Source of the DNA: Fomitopsis serialis
Taxonomy: Eukaryota; Basidiomycota; Agaricomycetes; Polyporales; Fomitopsidaceae
DNA length: 28,776 bases
Direction: 5' to 3'
Assembly: GCF_022376445.1 (NCBI RefSeq)
Contig: NW_025955423.1
Span: 1 to 28,776, forward strand
A model generated the notes under the pieces. It made no database searches. It worked only from the letters and a program-made list of their open reading frames with translations, and had not been told where the DNA came from. Both the position numbers and the translations under genes were made by a program. Shown piece by piece: positions 1 to 10,430 of this stretch (its first letter is position 1; the number at the start of each line of letters is the position of its first letter).

Positions 1-66
1 TCGAAAATGACTGCGAACGGTGAACCCCATGTACGTACAAATTCCGACATGACTCCCCTTCAATGT

Positions 67-1567
67 CTAGTGGTTTTTGTACGTCGCCTCTAACCTCGAC
101 TTCACATAATCGCCCGCCGTGACTACCTCGTACTTCGCTGGGTTGTCTTCCGTAACACATCCCGGAACGGCTGAAGCGGTCGCCAACCATCAGTACCTCA
201 GGCACCCTTAGGAGCAACGAACGCTTACCTCGAGTCTAACATTGTAGTCGCTGCCGAAGAAGAGCGGGATGGAGTATCGCTCGACGCCGGACCGGTTGAC
301 AGCACGGTGGACGGTCGACTTGAATACGTCGTCTACATGTCTCAGAGTGTCAATATGTTCATCTGTCGAATTTGGACACAAAACGCACTGGACCAACGAG
401 CGAACTGGTCCCCAATGCTGCGAGGGCATGTCAATTCACAATACAGCGATCAAGTAATATGAACACACTTGATAACGAGCGTCCCAGGAATTGGGACAGC
501 ATCAATCCACCTTCCCGCAGCATTGAGCACTTGCAGGGCCTGAACTTTATCTTGCCAGAGGATCGTGAAGCACTGAGAGCCCATCAATATCGACTTGTCC
601 TAGTAGGAAGTAAGGAGTTGTAACCTCATAACTGTGCAATACCCGTTAGTAATCCGTCTCAGACATAGGTTCTGAATGTTCTTACTCGGTATGCGCCCCG
701 ATACCCTCTACACGGGCATCCACTGCACCGGTCTGTGGCGGATAGTAGAGCAGGCGCATGATCGCTGCGGGTTTTGTTGTCTATGCATTCCGTGAGTGCC
801 ACATCTCGGTATGATACAAGTTTCATGGAGACCTTGTCGTCGAAGAAAGTCTCCGGAAGGTTCAGCGCAAGGGCGAACAGGGGAAGAGCATCTTGCCCAA
901 GTTCACAGCAGCGTGGCTGTACAACCACCATAAGACTAAGTGCTCCGCAGACAAAGATCAGACACTCACTAATACTCGAGAGAAGCCTCTCTGAATCCAG
1001 GTAGACCCTTCGGCCAGACGTTCCCGCCGCCCATGACCCCGTCTTCCTCTGCCGTACGACCCTCGCCGGAGAACTCCTCCCAGCCGAGGTCGAAGCCTTC
1101 GTGCAAATCTCCGCGGTTTTCGGGGTTCGTGTTCTCGCCGAGCAGCGCGGTGTAGCCCTTGAAGTTCCCGGTTTTGTGGATGTCCAGCGTTGCCTTGGTG
1201 TCGAGCGGGAGGGAGAAGAAGCGCTTGCCGGCGGACACGGCGTCGTGAATCGTGGATTGGGGAATGGTGTGGTTCTTCACTGGTGGAGTATTCTGTATGG
1301 TGAACGAGTGTATGACTTCGAATATGCACATACCGTAGAAGAACCCGACATTGATGCAAGCGTCTCGGACTTCGTCAGCCAGAGCGCGTCGGACGGCGGG
1401 ATCTGTGTTTTGTATGTTCTGAAGATCGCTGTGATCTCATACAAACTCGTAAGTATCCGTGTTTTCCTGTTTCACAAGCTCACGGCTGAGACTCACATGA
1501 TGGGTATTTCCTCGAACGTGCTGTCAGTCCTCTTCATCGCTGGAACGATAGGAGCATCTTCAGCCAT
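67..1567 (-). pseudogene. 2-oxoglutarate/Fe(II)-dependent oxygenase, isopenicillin-N-synthase-like, decayed
   Basis: Nine exons can be traced on the minus strand: 1567-1497, 1428-1334, 1279-970, 916-833, 780-686, 572-469, 417-389, 332-229 and 170-67 (stop 69-67). The first exons encode a DIOX_N domain (EVRDACINVGFFY, then KNHTIPQ, then NFKGYTALLGENTNPEN). Later exons give the double-stranded beta-helix core: YYPPQTG, GIGAHT, FTILWQD, ALQVLNAAG, INIGDQ, then STVHRAV (distal His) and RYSIPLFF (the RxS that binds 2-oxoglutarate). The C-terminus EVVTAGDYVKSRLEATY is typical of the family. Phase bookkeeping shows three single-base losses: a C run reduced to four at 880-883, the donor after GAHT near 685, and the start of the last exon near 166-170. 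The HxD part of the iron site falls on the damaged exon 5/6 junction. The substrate is unknown. Either a recent pseudogene or an assembly with homopolymer errors. Confidence 0.8.
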
Positions 1568-2148
1568 ATTGATCGCGGAAGAGTAATAGGATGAGAGCAA
1601 GTCGCCCAATATAAGTGCGCCGGATGCAGTCCATGGCGGCGTTCAGTAAGTGCATAAGTATGTGCCTGGAGTGTGCTAATGGCTATCTCCGTGTCGACCT
1701 TCGGAATTCAACGACGTAGGGGTGCATTACCAGTCATGGGCGTACCACCGGCTTGTAATATCCAACCGCAGCTCTGGTCACCCTCAGTTCTACTCAGGTT
1801 CTACTTCCTCCACTGTCAGTAGTATCCAGTACTTGAGTGGACACCGGAAAAGACGACGGCTGCCAAAAGCGGAAACCCGGGGGAACTCGGATGTGTTTTC
1901 AAAGCTCGATTGACTAATATTTGAAGCTCCGATAACTCAAGCACTCTTGCCTTTACCCCAAGAATATGTAATTTTTCAGACTCCGACACAACCCATTTCA
2001 CAGGCTCAACCTCGAACCCGGAGTATCACATCATCATTCTCCATAACCACCACCACCTACTCACACGGCGACGACGACGACGACACTGACAGTGACGGCG
2101 AACACAACCTCCTGAAGAGCTATCCACTTTTGTGGGATATTCACTAGC
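1568..2148. promoter_or_regulatory. Divergent intergenic region between the oxygenase and the mitofusin gene
   Basis: About 580 bases separate the start codons of two divergently read genes, so both promoters should lie here. No convincing coding exon was found. The part next to the mitofusin start is rich in CA/CT and contains a short CGA repeat. No TATA element stands out. Confidence 0.4.
2069..2084. repeat. CGA trinucleotide microsatellite
   Basis: Five consecutive CGA units lie in the 5' flank of the mitofusin gene, about 65 bases before its start codon. It may fall in the 5' untranslated leader. It is a candidate for length polymorphism and nothing more is implied. Confidence 0.7.
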
Positions 2149-5022
2149 ATGTCTGTGTCTTACTTGCCCCAAGCTTCGCGCAAGCAGCAAAGCCCTCAGG
2201 CTTCAGAAGAGAGCGCCGATGTGCCTCGCGTTGCCGAAGATATGCAGGAGGCGTACATTGGGGCTAAAGAGAGGTGAGCATTCTCATCAGTGACTCAACC
2301 CGTCAAGAGATGTGCGGAGAAGTGGGCATAGGCTTCACCAGCAGGGGCGAGGAAGATTGATCCAGGACAGGGTGGTCCCAGTGCCACATCGTCGGAAAGG
2401 TTATGTTTTGATATGACAGGCTCAGTCCCTTCCTCGCTCTGCGCAGGGCACGCATGCGAATGGTCTCGAGTGCCCAATGATCCGACCGCAATGACAAGTA
2501 GACCTCGCGGTCCTACATGTCTACATGTCCGTTTCTGAGCTATTCACTGACATCCTTGCAGGCTTCTGAACGCCATTGACTCAGCAAAATCACTGCTTGG
2601 CGGCCTTCGCGATTTCAATAAGACATCGTGGGTTGTCAGGTACCCTCAATTGCAGGAGCAGCCCGAGGAGAATGCGGAGCAACCCGCATCCCCAAAGAGA
2701 CGCAAGGGCATGCGCCGTTCGCTTTCCTTCCCAGATGATCCAAACTTCCAGGCGGAGGTCGTTGTCAACCCGACTCGTGCAGGCATGGCCCGTTCCATGA
2801 CCTTGGCGTCCATTGCAGACGCCGAGGAGGAGCCAGAGGTCGCACCGCAAGAGGAGGCGGAGGGTCTTATCCCTTCTCCAGATTCGGCCGACTTCCATGT
2901 CATCCGCCTCGACCTTAAGCTGGGCGCACACGGGTCGACAAGCTCGCCAGCGGCTCTCGTCTCGCAGCTGGAGAAGTCTTCCATTGCCAATCTTTTGGAC
3001 GAACGGATTAGCAATGCTGTCACTCACATCGACAGGCTCCGTCTGCGTGTGGAGGACACCTCGTCAAAGGTACTCGTTACTGGCGACCTCAATGCTGGCA
3101 AGTCGACGTTCGTGAACGCGTTGTTGCGTCGCGAGGTCATGCCGGTTGACCAGCAGCCATGCACTACGGCGTTCTGCGAAGTACATGACGCTGTGTCGGA
3201 GAACGACGGCAAGGAGGAAGTGCACATCCTCAAGGACGGCGTATCATACAGCAGGGAGGACGAGTCGACGTTTACACGGGCCGCTCTTTCGGATCTGGAG
3301 TCATTTGTGTCCGAGAACGAAAACGAATCGCAGGTGCTCAAGATCTACCTGTCCGACTCGCGTGATCCGGCCAGTTCGCTGCTGAGCAATGGCATCGTCG
3401 ATATCTCGTTGATCGATGCCCCCGGCCTCAACCGCGACCTCGTCAAGACGACGGGTGTGTTCACTCGCCAGGAGGAGATTGACGTCGTCGTCTTCGTCGT
3501 CTCGGCGGAGAACCACTTCACGCTGTCGGCGAAGGAGTTCCTGACGACGGCTAGCAAGGAGAAGGCGTACGTTTTCATTGTCGTGAACAAGTACGACCAC
3601 ATCCGCGACAAGGCCAAGTGCAAGAGGCTTGTGCTCCAGCAGATCAAAGAGCTCAGCCCAGCGACGTACGACGACGCCGAGGACCTCGTGCACTTCGTCG
3701 ACTCGGCATCGGCCATAGAAAACGGCACTCCAGACTTTGACAACCTCGAGTCGTCGCTCCGCTCGTTCGTCCTCGTCAAGCGCACAAAGTCCAAGCTTGC
3801 GCCTGCGTCGACATACCTCCACCACGTCCTTTCTGATGTCGGCTTGCTCATCGGTGCCAACGCCATCGTTGCCGACTCCGAGCTCAAGCGCGCTCGCGAG
3901 GACCTCGACAGGTCGCGCCCCGTCCTTGAGAAGATGAAGAACGGCCGTCAGAACCTGGAGGACAGCCTCGAGTCTGTTGAGGAGGAAGGCGCGTCGGCAA
4001 CGCGTAGCCGAACCAAAGAGCTGCTCTCGACTGCTCTCGACCGCGTTAGCCAAGGCAAGCTCGGCGTCGACCTCGCGTCGCTCAAGATGCCGACTTACCC
4101 TGGTCTGCTCAATATCTGGGACTACGCTCGGGACGTCAAGCAAGCTCTGCTCGCGAGCTTGGACATGGCTGTCAAGCTGGCCGAGGACGAGGCTCGCGTC
4201 ACGACGTCGAACTCGGTCAACAAGATCTCGCGTATGGGCGACGAGCACCTGCCCGAGGGCATCGAACGGCCACGGCGTGTGTTCATGCCCGAAGCGATGT
4301 TCTCTGTGCGCGCTGATAAGAACGCGCGGAGGAAGAGCCGGACCGTGTCGAGTGGCGCCGTCGTCGCAGGCGGCATGCTTGGCCTGGGTATCGGGCTCTC
4401 ACAGCGCTCGGACATGCTGGAGACGAGCTTCTTCGATCTGTTTGACGTGCACCACCAGTTCTGGGTCACGTTCGGCGACAAGAAGGCCGAGGACGAAGAG
4501 GAGAGCCCAATGACTGCCCTCAGTGTCGCCTCAGTCGGCATCGGCGCGGTTACTATGGTCGGCGGGCAGGCAATTGGCGCACGCGGGATCATCGAGGGCT
4601 TCGTTCGCATTGGCGCGCTGTTCGAAAACGAGAACGCGCGCAAGTGGGCGGCGCCCATTCTCGGTGCTGTCACCATCGGGGCGGCGGTGTACTTTATCCT
4701 CGAGCTCCCGAGCACGATCCCTCGGACTATTGGCAGGCGGATCAAGACGACGCTGGCGAAGGAGGCTGAGGAGCGGGGTGCAGAGGGCACGTTCGTTGAA
4801 CTACACGGGCTTCGAGTGAGCCGAGAGACACGCAAAGTGCTTCGGCTGGCGTCGTGGGACTTGAAGGAGCGTTTCCGCACGGCGATGGACGAGAAGAACA
4901 GGGAGGTTCAAGGCGCGGAGGACGTCGAACACAAGGCAAGGAAGGCGCTCGAGTACTTCCTCAGTGTCGAGCGCGAGACCAGGGAAGTGCGCAAGCTCGC
5001 AGGATTGGGCCTGACTGCGTGA
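2149..5022 (+). CDS. FZO1: Mitofusin, dynamin-like GTPase of the mitochondrial outer membrane (Fzo1 family)
   Basis: Two exons, 2149-2273 and 2562-5022, join in frame to an 861-residue protein, close to the size of yeast Fzo1. Exon 1 starts MSVSYLPQASRK and its last codon is completed by exon 2, which continues LLNAIDSAKSLLGGLRDFNKTSW. The GTPase domain shows G1 GDLNAGKST (216-224), G3 DAPG (327-330) and G4 NKYD (384-387). A charged helical stretch at about 480-520 looks like heptad-repeat coiled coil. Two hydrophobic segments at roughly 695-715 and 738-757, with a short loop between, match the paired outer-membrane anchors of fungal mitofusins. A second charged helix follows to the C-terminus. 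By family knowledge the protein drives GTP-dependent outer-membrane fusion. No lesion is seen. A residue-level acidic N-terminal region before the GTPase is also present. The long minus-strand open frames inside are shadows. Confidence 0.95.
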
Positions 5023-5881
5023 GGCGCCCTCAATTCGTTTTCGTGTCTGACTGGAACCTTCGACTTCGCGGCGCGCGGCCTGTATGGTTCGCCGTCGATT
5101 AGAGCGAGCCTCCTTGGGTGCACTTACTCACTTCGACTAATTCGTACGTTCGGCTCTGTTATTTCGTCCGTCACTCCTTCATGTTCCCTTAAGCTTGTCT
5201 TCTGTCTCGACTTACAATACGGATCTCCTTGTATGCTAGATCACTCCCCTATGCAGATGTCTGCTACGTGTACGTCATGACCTGTCTACCAGCCGCGTTG
5301 CTACAGTCTGTTGCAATATGATGCTGTGTTACGAACCATGTAGAGAACGTCCTGTGCGGTGGGTCTGGTCAGGCAAATTCACAGTGCGTGCGCTGGTCTC
5401 GTTAGAAGTGCATTGCCACTGGACGTAGACCATGGCCAGTGGACGGTCGTTGACATGGACAGACTCTACAATCTGTCGTACACGCCAGGGACCAGGGTCA
5501 TAGACACCTCTGCTCTAAGTAAAAGTGCGTCTCTCAATACTTAGTCAGATTTAATTTGAGACAATGTTTTCAGTCTACATACGTACAGCGTCCGTCTCCT
5601 ATAGACGCTTGTGGCCTTTTATGGTCTGCAACGGAGACTACCGTCTCCTACGCCTGCTTGAAGACACACTTTCCACTCGAATGTTCCCCCCAACCGCAAG
5701 CGAAACGATGTGTTGCGCATCTGTGAAGCGCGATACCCCCGTTGTCTGTCGCGAGGCCGGCCATGAGCACTCTTAAATTGGCTCTGGCCGTTCCACTCCC
5801 CTGCAGATCGCGGAGTGTCCATAGCGCCCCGTTGCAAGCAGCCTCTCTCTCTTCGGAATCGCGTTCGAGACACTACGACTC
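5023..5881. other. Gene-poor spacer downstream of the mitofusin
   Basis: Nothing supportable as a gene was found. The first few hundred bases should hold the mitofusin 3' untranslated region. The rest leads into the truncated edge of the duplicated permease-P450 block. Short open frames here have no recognisable domain. Confidence 0.4.
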
Positions 5882-6760
5882 TGGCATCGCTCGGATGGAT
5901 TCTTTGTATCGCAGCTTCGTATGCCATCGTATCTGTCCCGGACCTGCTGGCGACGGAACTATCCACTCGAATGCCCATGGGTCAGTTGTACTACCTGGAT
6001 GTTATCAATGGATGCTCGTCATCTGATGTATGACTTGTGTTGTCCAGGTGAGGCTATCGCGATGCCAAACTTCAATGGTAGCACGTTCAAATTAGATTCA
6101 AACGTTCCCTCCAATTTCTTTGTGGCGCCGCCCAGGAAGTGGATGCATCACGCGTAATCTTTGCCTTCACAAGACACTTAAATGCGCTTCCTGTATCGCG
6201 ATTGCGGAATTGGATAAACCGACACGCGCAAACACCCGTGAACGCTGCTGGCTAGTCATGGTTCTAGCTGTCGATCGCGGTTCTCATCGACCACACTAAC
6301 TTCGCTCGCTGGGTAATTCTGTCATGGTCACCTGTGTCTTCAAGTGCTGAGATATTGACAATATCATTCGCCAGGGCTCCGGTCATTTGTGTGTATATAT
6401 CATACGCGACGCCCATAGTCCTTCGAATGACATCGGGGAGGCACAAGTTAACCCCGGGCCCTTTCTCGCTCGGTGCGTGTTACATGCCTGTAGGACTCGT
6501 TCAAGCGGTCGCTCGGGTGGTGTTCATCATCGTCCTGCTCTGTTTTCCCACGTCAAGAACCGTCAATGATCAGGACATGGGTGCGTTCGACGTTTACAGC
6601 CCATTGACTACATAACTGACCATTGTACTTTGATGCGACAGACTGCACTGTCGCGATTGTGAGGGCCGTCTTCGTATTTGCCAGTGCTGGCGGCTCTTGG
6701 TAGTGTCGGTAAAAAAAAAAGTGGTTTATTGGAGCGCTCCCTTCACGTTCTCGCGGCGTC
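5882..6760 (+). pseudogene. Amino-acid permease 3' remnant (APC family)
   Basis: Similar at DNA level to exons 8-11 of the intact permease at 23954-26099. Recognisable pieces are GW.LCIAASYAIVSVPDLLATEL, the GAAQ...DASRVIF region at about 6125-6165, the SYATPIVLR...SGRHKL region at 6400-6450 and the GPFSLG to CFPTSRTVNDQDM segment at 6457-6580. Frame is lost repeatedly: extra bases near 5960-5990, a deletion near 6008 in the VIGKRW segment, several indels in 6170-6300, and GGG reduced to GG in the last exon. Exons 1-7 are absent. There is no start codon and no complete domain, so no functional transporter is possible. Confidence 0.85.
6711..6720. repeat. Poly-A tract of ten bases
   Basis: Ten consecutive A residues replace the CAAGGA-like sequence found at the equivalent site of the intact permease (about 26022). 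The run sits inside the relic last exon and adds to the frame damage. It might be slippage growth after loss of constraint. Confidence 0.8.
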
Positions 6761-7383
6761 TGACTTTCCGTCTGGTCTCACAGAGTACAGATTCGTCCAT
6801 CATAATGTGCGTGTGGGCATGCGTAGTCTCCCGTAGGCAGACCACAAGACACGACCTCTTTGACGGGTGGGGACCAGTCGTATAAGGGTGCGTGTGCATT
6901 GGCCCTGCGGTATGGTCACTGGTGTGGTGCTGAACCTTAGTGCACCCACAAGGCGCTATTCAATCGCCTGGCACGCGGAATCCCTTTGAAACGGGTATCG
7001 AGACACCGCTTCCTCGCTGATTATCTGTGGCTATTAATGCGTGGCACCTGATAAGACACCAGGTGCTCAGTACGGGCGAGGGCTGATACGATCGAACGGC
7101 CGCGACTCAGAGCGCAAGACACCTGAAGTGAGCTAAAAGCCATTGGATTCCCTTCGTCAATGATGGGAGTGTTCTTTGACTTTTCCGTGCCCCTGTCTCT
7201 GTCTTCAGTATGCAGAATTGGGCAATCTGCAGGCATTGCGGAACCCGGACTCGGTGACCAGCTAGCCAGTCAGGCTTTGTAACCGTCCTATCACTCCGCC
7301 TCGATGTTGATTTTTGCGGATACATATACAGCGGGGCAACTGCTCCCCTTGGCCCCACATAGCCGTGAATTCTGCGCATAATC
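6761..7383. promoter_or_regulatory. 5' flank of P450 copy 1
   Basis: About 620 bases without a gene, similar to 26100-26735 before P450 copy 2. The shared part is clearest in the last 400 bases (for example CCGCTTCCTCG.GATTATCTGTGG at about 7007-7030). It presumably contains the P450 promoter. Confidence 0.5.
7321..7328 (+). promoter_or_regulatory. Possible TATA element of P450 copy 1
   Basis: TACATATA lies 56 bases before the P450 start codon. At the same distance copy 2 has TTTATATA. The copy 1 version is thus a weaker match, perhaps a mutated promoter. Position and paralogue comparison are the only evidence. Confidence 0.35.
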
Positions 7384-9833
7384 ATGGCACTTACTTCACT
7401 GGCCCTAGCCTGTCTCTTGGCAGCTCTCGCGCTGTGGCCATTTGTCACTTATCTATGGATGCGCATTGCGGGCTCAACTCTGCATAAGATCCCAGGGCCG
7501 CCGGTGAAGTCTTTCTGGACTGGTATGCGATCCTATGCCTCTTCAGAGCTGTGATGCCATTCAGTTGACACGTATTTACAGGCCATTTCAGTCAATTTTT
7601 TGCTCGTGATGGAGAGAACTTTCAGCGACACCTGGCGAGTTACGGGCCTATCACCAAGATCAACGGCTTCCTCGGGGTGAATCCATTTATTGCTTACCGA
7701 TGTTTTCGATGTTGATCAACGTTCGCATCTTGCCTCGCAGCAACCTATATTGTGTGTCGCAGACCCTAAAGCTCTGCACTACATCTTGGTCAAGGAAGAA
7801 CACATATATCAGGAGACTGATGATTTCATATCGTACGTCGTCTCTTACAGGTGACATTTTTGGTGCGGATTTGTGTGGCTAATTCATTGTAGGGGCAATA
7901 TTTTGTACTTTGGACCTGGACTTCTATCAACACTTGGTATGACATGTTTGTTGGTCGTTTCGAAGAGGCCACTCACTGCAATGCAGGTCAACAGCACGCA
8001 AAGCAGCGCAAGATACTGAATCCCGTCTTCTCTATCAATCACATGCGCCATATGCTACCGTTGTTTTACTCTATCGTCCATAAGGTAAGATGACATCCAC
8101 CGTTGGTATCATAGGTATCATAGACTATGACCTAACCTTTCCTGGACAGTTACGGGATGCAATCCGATATCGTGTACAAGACGGGCCACGGGAACTCGAT
8201 GTTCTGCATTGGATGGGACGAACGGCTTTGGAGCTCATTGGTCAAGGCGGTCTAGGGTACACGTTTGACCCACTGGTGGAGGATAGGATAGACCCATACG
8301 GAGAAGCATTGAAAGCAATCGTGTACGTTTCACAGTCATACTAGTCACTCCGCAAATGCTGACGGCTCCAAATGCATGACTCGCCGCGGACCATAATCCG
8401 ACTGCACCTCACTGCTCACAGTCCGCTCGCGTTTCGCCTATCGGTTTTCGTCAAGCTAGTACTACCTCTTTCCAAGAGGTTGGTTCCCAGATGGTTGCGC
8501 AGGGCAGTAGTGAGATTATTTCCCACTGCATCTACCGTTAATCTATTGGCCGAGGTTGTCAATACAATGCACGAGAGATCGAGTGCGATATACCAGGAGA
8601 CGAAGCTCAGAGTTGTTGGGGTGGATGCAGAGGTTGTGAAGCAAATAGACGGACGCAAGGACATATTGAGCAGCCTCAGTGAGCTTTCCAAACTTTATTA
8701 CTCGTCGATCAGAGTTCTTGACGAACAATCAAGTACGCGCTAACACCGCAGCGGATGTCAAGGATCAGCTTTCGGAAGAGGAGATTGTCGGACAGATTTC
8801 GTAAGTTTGCCGGCTTCTTCTATGCGGGCGTCATGTACGTTGACAACGGTCTCTGCTTTAGCACGCTCCTCTTTGCGGCGACGGATACGACGTCGACTGC
8901 GCTCTCGCGCATCCTGCATCTCTTAGCCCAGCATCCCCATGTGCAGCAGAAGCTGAGACATGAGCTCCTTGAGGCCAATGCTGCCGATGAAGTATCATAT
9001 GAAGAGCTGAACAAGCTCCCGATCTTGGACAGTGTCTGTCGGGAGACGCTAAGGCTGTGAGTACCGTGCGTGATTTCAGCTCCTTGTTCGAACTACTGAT
9101 GTCCAGTATCGCTGTCAGTCACCCCCTGGTAGTTTCATATTCAGAGTGTATGTCTATCAGTTCATCATTGAACACCTCCACAGATGACCTCGTTTAGGGC
9201 GACGAAGGACACCGTCCTTCCTCTATTCAAACCGATCACCTTGACAGATGGTCGCCAAACAAGTGAAATCCCTATAGCCAAAGGCTCGGAGATCCTTCTC
9301 GAGTATCTCGGATGCAATGTCAGCAAGAGCTTGTGGGGCGAAGACTCCCTCGAGTGGAAGCCCGAGCGTTGGCTCTCGGGAATTTCGACTAAGGTGGCGG
9401 ATGCTCGTGTCCCTGGCGTCTACTCTCACTTGTACGGGTCTATCAGGATATCCGGCGTGCTCAAGCTGTTTCACTGACTCTCTATGTGGATAGGATGTCA
9501 TTCGCCGGCGGGAAGAGGGCTTGCATGTAAGTGTACCGAGTACGACTGCCTGACTTTGTGCTCACTCTGAGACTTCGTTACGCAAGCGGGTTCAAATTCG
9601 CCGAAATGGAGATGAGTAAGTGTCAGCACGGTTCGCGTAGAATCGATGATCTGACCATGATCGCAGAGACCGTTCTATCTGTCCTTGTGTCAACATTCAC
9701 CTTCGAATTAAGCGACAAACCCATTGCATGGAACATGGCGGGCATAATGTACCCAACAGCCGGAAAGGAAAGCAGCAACCCCTCGTTGCCCATGAAAGTC
9801 GGGCTCTACAACTTGAATGTACCGCGAGTTTAA
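7384..9833 (+). pseudogene. Cytochrome P450 monooxygenase, copy 1, one frameshift
   Basis: Fourteen exons: 7384-7522, 7582-7676, 7741-7832, 7893-7936, 7987-8084, 8150-8322, 8422-8678, 8734-8800, 8862-9056, 9119-9147, 9198-9431, 9494-9526, 9587-9615, 9667-9833. Phases close everywhere except exon 10, which is one base short: C5 at 9122-9126 against C6 in copy 2. Allowing for that base the product would be about 550 residues, a normal fungal P450 length. It shows an N-terminal membrane anchor (LALACLLAALALWPFV), a proline-rich hinge (KIPGPPVK), the I-helix AATDTTS (about 327-333), ExxR in ETLRL (about 382-386), PERW (about 452) and the haem loop FAGGKRACIG with Cys near 485. As a family it is an ER-bound haem monooxygenase using P450 reductase. 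The CYP family and substrate are not determined. If the missing C is a sequencing error the gene is intact. Confidence 0.85.
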
Positions 9834-10430
9834 GGGGGCTTAACGGCACAAGTGACGGGCAAGTGCTCTATGGGAATCTAGTAGGTCTCATCGAATTCTC
9901 AACAGGTTACAATTTTTAGCCACGGTGGACTCGGAGACGTCCGCAGCCTGAACTATGAAGCTTGGTGAGGGAAGGTCCGGCACATATGCACGCAAGATCA
10001 CATATCTGTGGTCTCCGAGTTCATCAGGATTTGATTATTTCCATTCCAATGTATGCAGTCCCAGCTGCCGAGGGCATCCCCGTGACGACGAGCCCGACAG
10101 TATTCCGCTGTTAGATGGCGTTCGTCCACGACTGTGATTAAATAGAAATCTTGTCAGTACTACTCGTTCGAAGCCTCGCGATCCAGAACTGTAATACAGT
10201 AAGTCAGTTCCTGATATAACTTGAACAGTATTGGCACCGCAAAGTCGCATCGTGTCACTGCAATAATACCTGGGCCTCCCCACTGACATGATTTATAATG
10301 ATCTGCTCTACACATACAGTCACATACAACTAAAGCTGTACAAATTAGACGACCATCAGGTTGAAGTTCTCGGAATGATCTTGTTGACATGTACACGACT
10401 CCTCTAAGCATCTCGGCGACATCCGTCGCC
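9834..10430. other. Intergenic region between convergent P450 copy 1 and F-box gene A
   Basis: About 600 AT-richer bases between two convergent genes. No domain-bearing open frame, RNA gene or repeat was recognised. It should hold both 3' untranslated regions. Confidence 0.4.

Larger units (their letters stand above)
5882..9431 (+). repeat. Segmental duplication, copy 1 (permease tail plus P450)
   Basis: This stretch is collinear with 25213-28776 in the same orientation. Similarity covers permease exons 8-11, the permease-P450 intergenic region and P450 exons 1-11 with their introns. Long identical runs occur even inside introns, for example the region after P450 exon 3. The homology begins abruptly inside permease exon 8 at TGGCATC. 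A short shared GTTGCAAGC lies just upstream, followed in this copy by about 40 unrelated bases. Copy 2 runs to the window edge, so the right-hand limit is unknown. Confidence 0.9.

Noticed and set aside
1101..1586. Plus-strand open frame of 161 codons
   Set aside because: Antisense to oxygenase exons 1-3, whose splice sites and domain text are convincing.
3301..4248. Minus-strand open frame of 315 codons inside the mitofusin exon
   Set aside because: Shadow of the GTPase reading frame. Composition is dominated by Arg, Leu and Val from reversed GC-rich codons, and there is no domain.
4122..4880. Minus-strand open frame of 252 codons inside the mitofusin exon
   Set aside because: Also a shadow: Ser/Arg-rich, no motif, fully overlapped by a well-supported gene.
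9107..9147. Alternative acceptor for P450 copy 1 exon 10 to avoid the frameshift
   Set aside because: Using the AG at 9105-9106 leaves the exon end in the wrong phase for exon 11 and loses the HPP motif.
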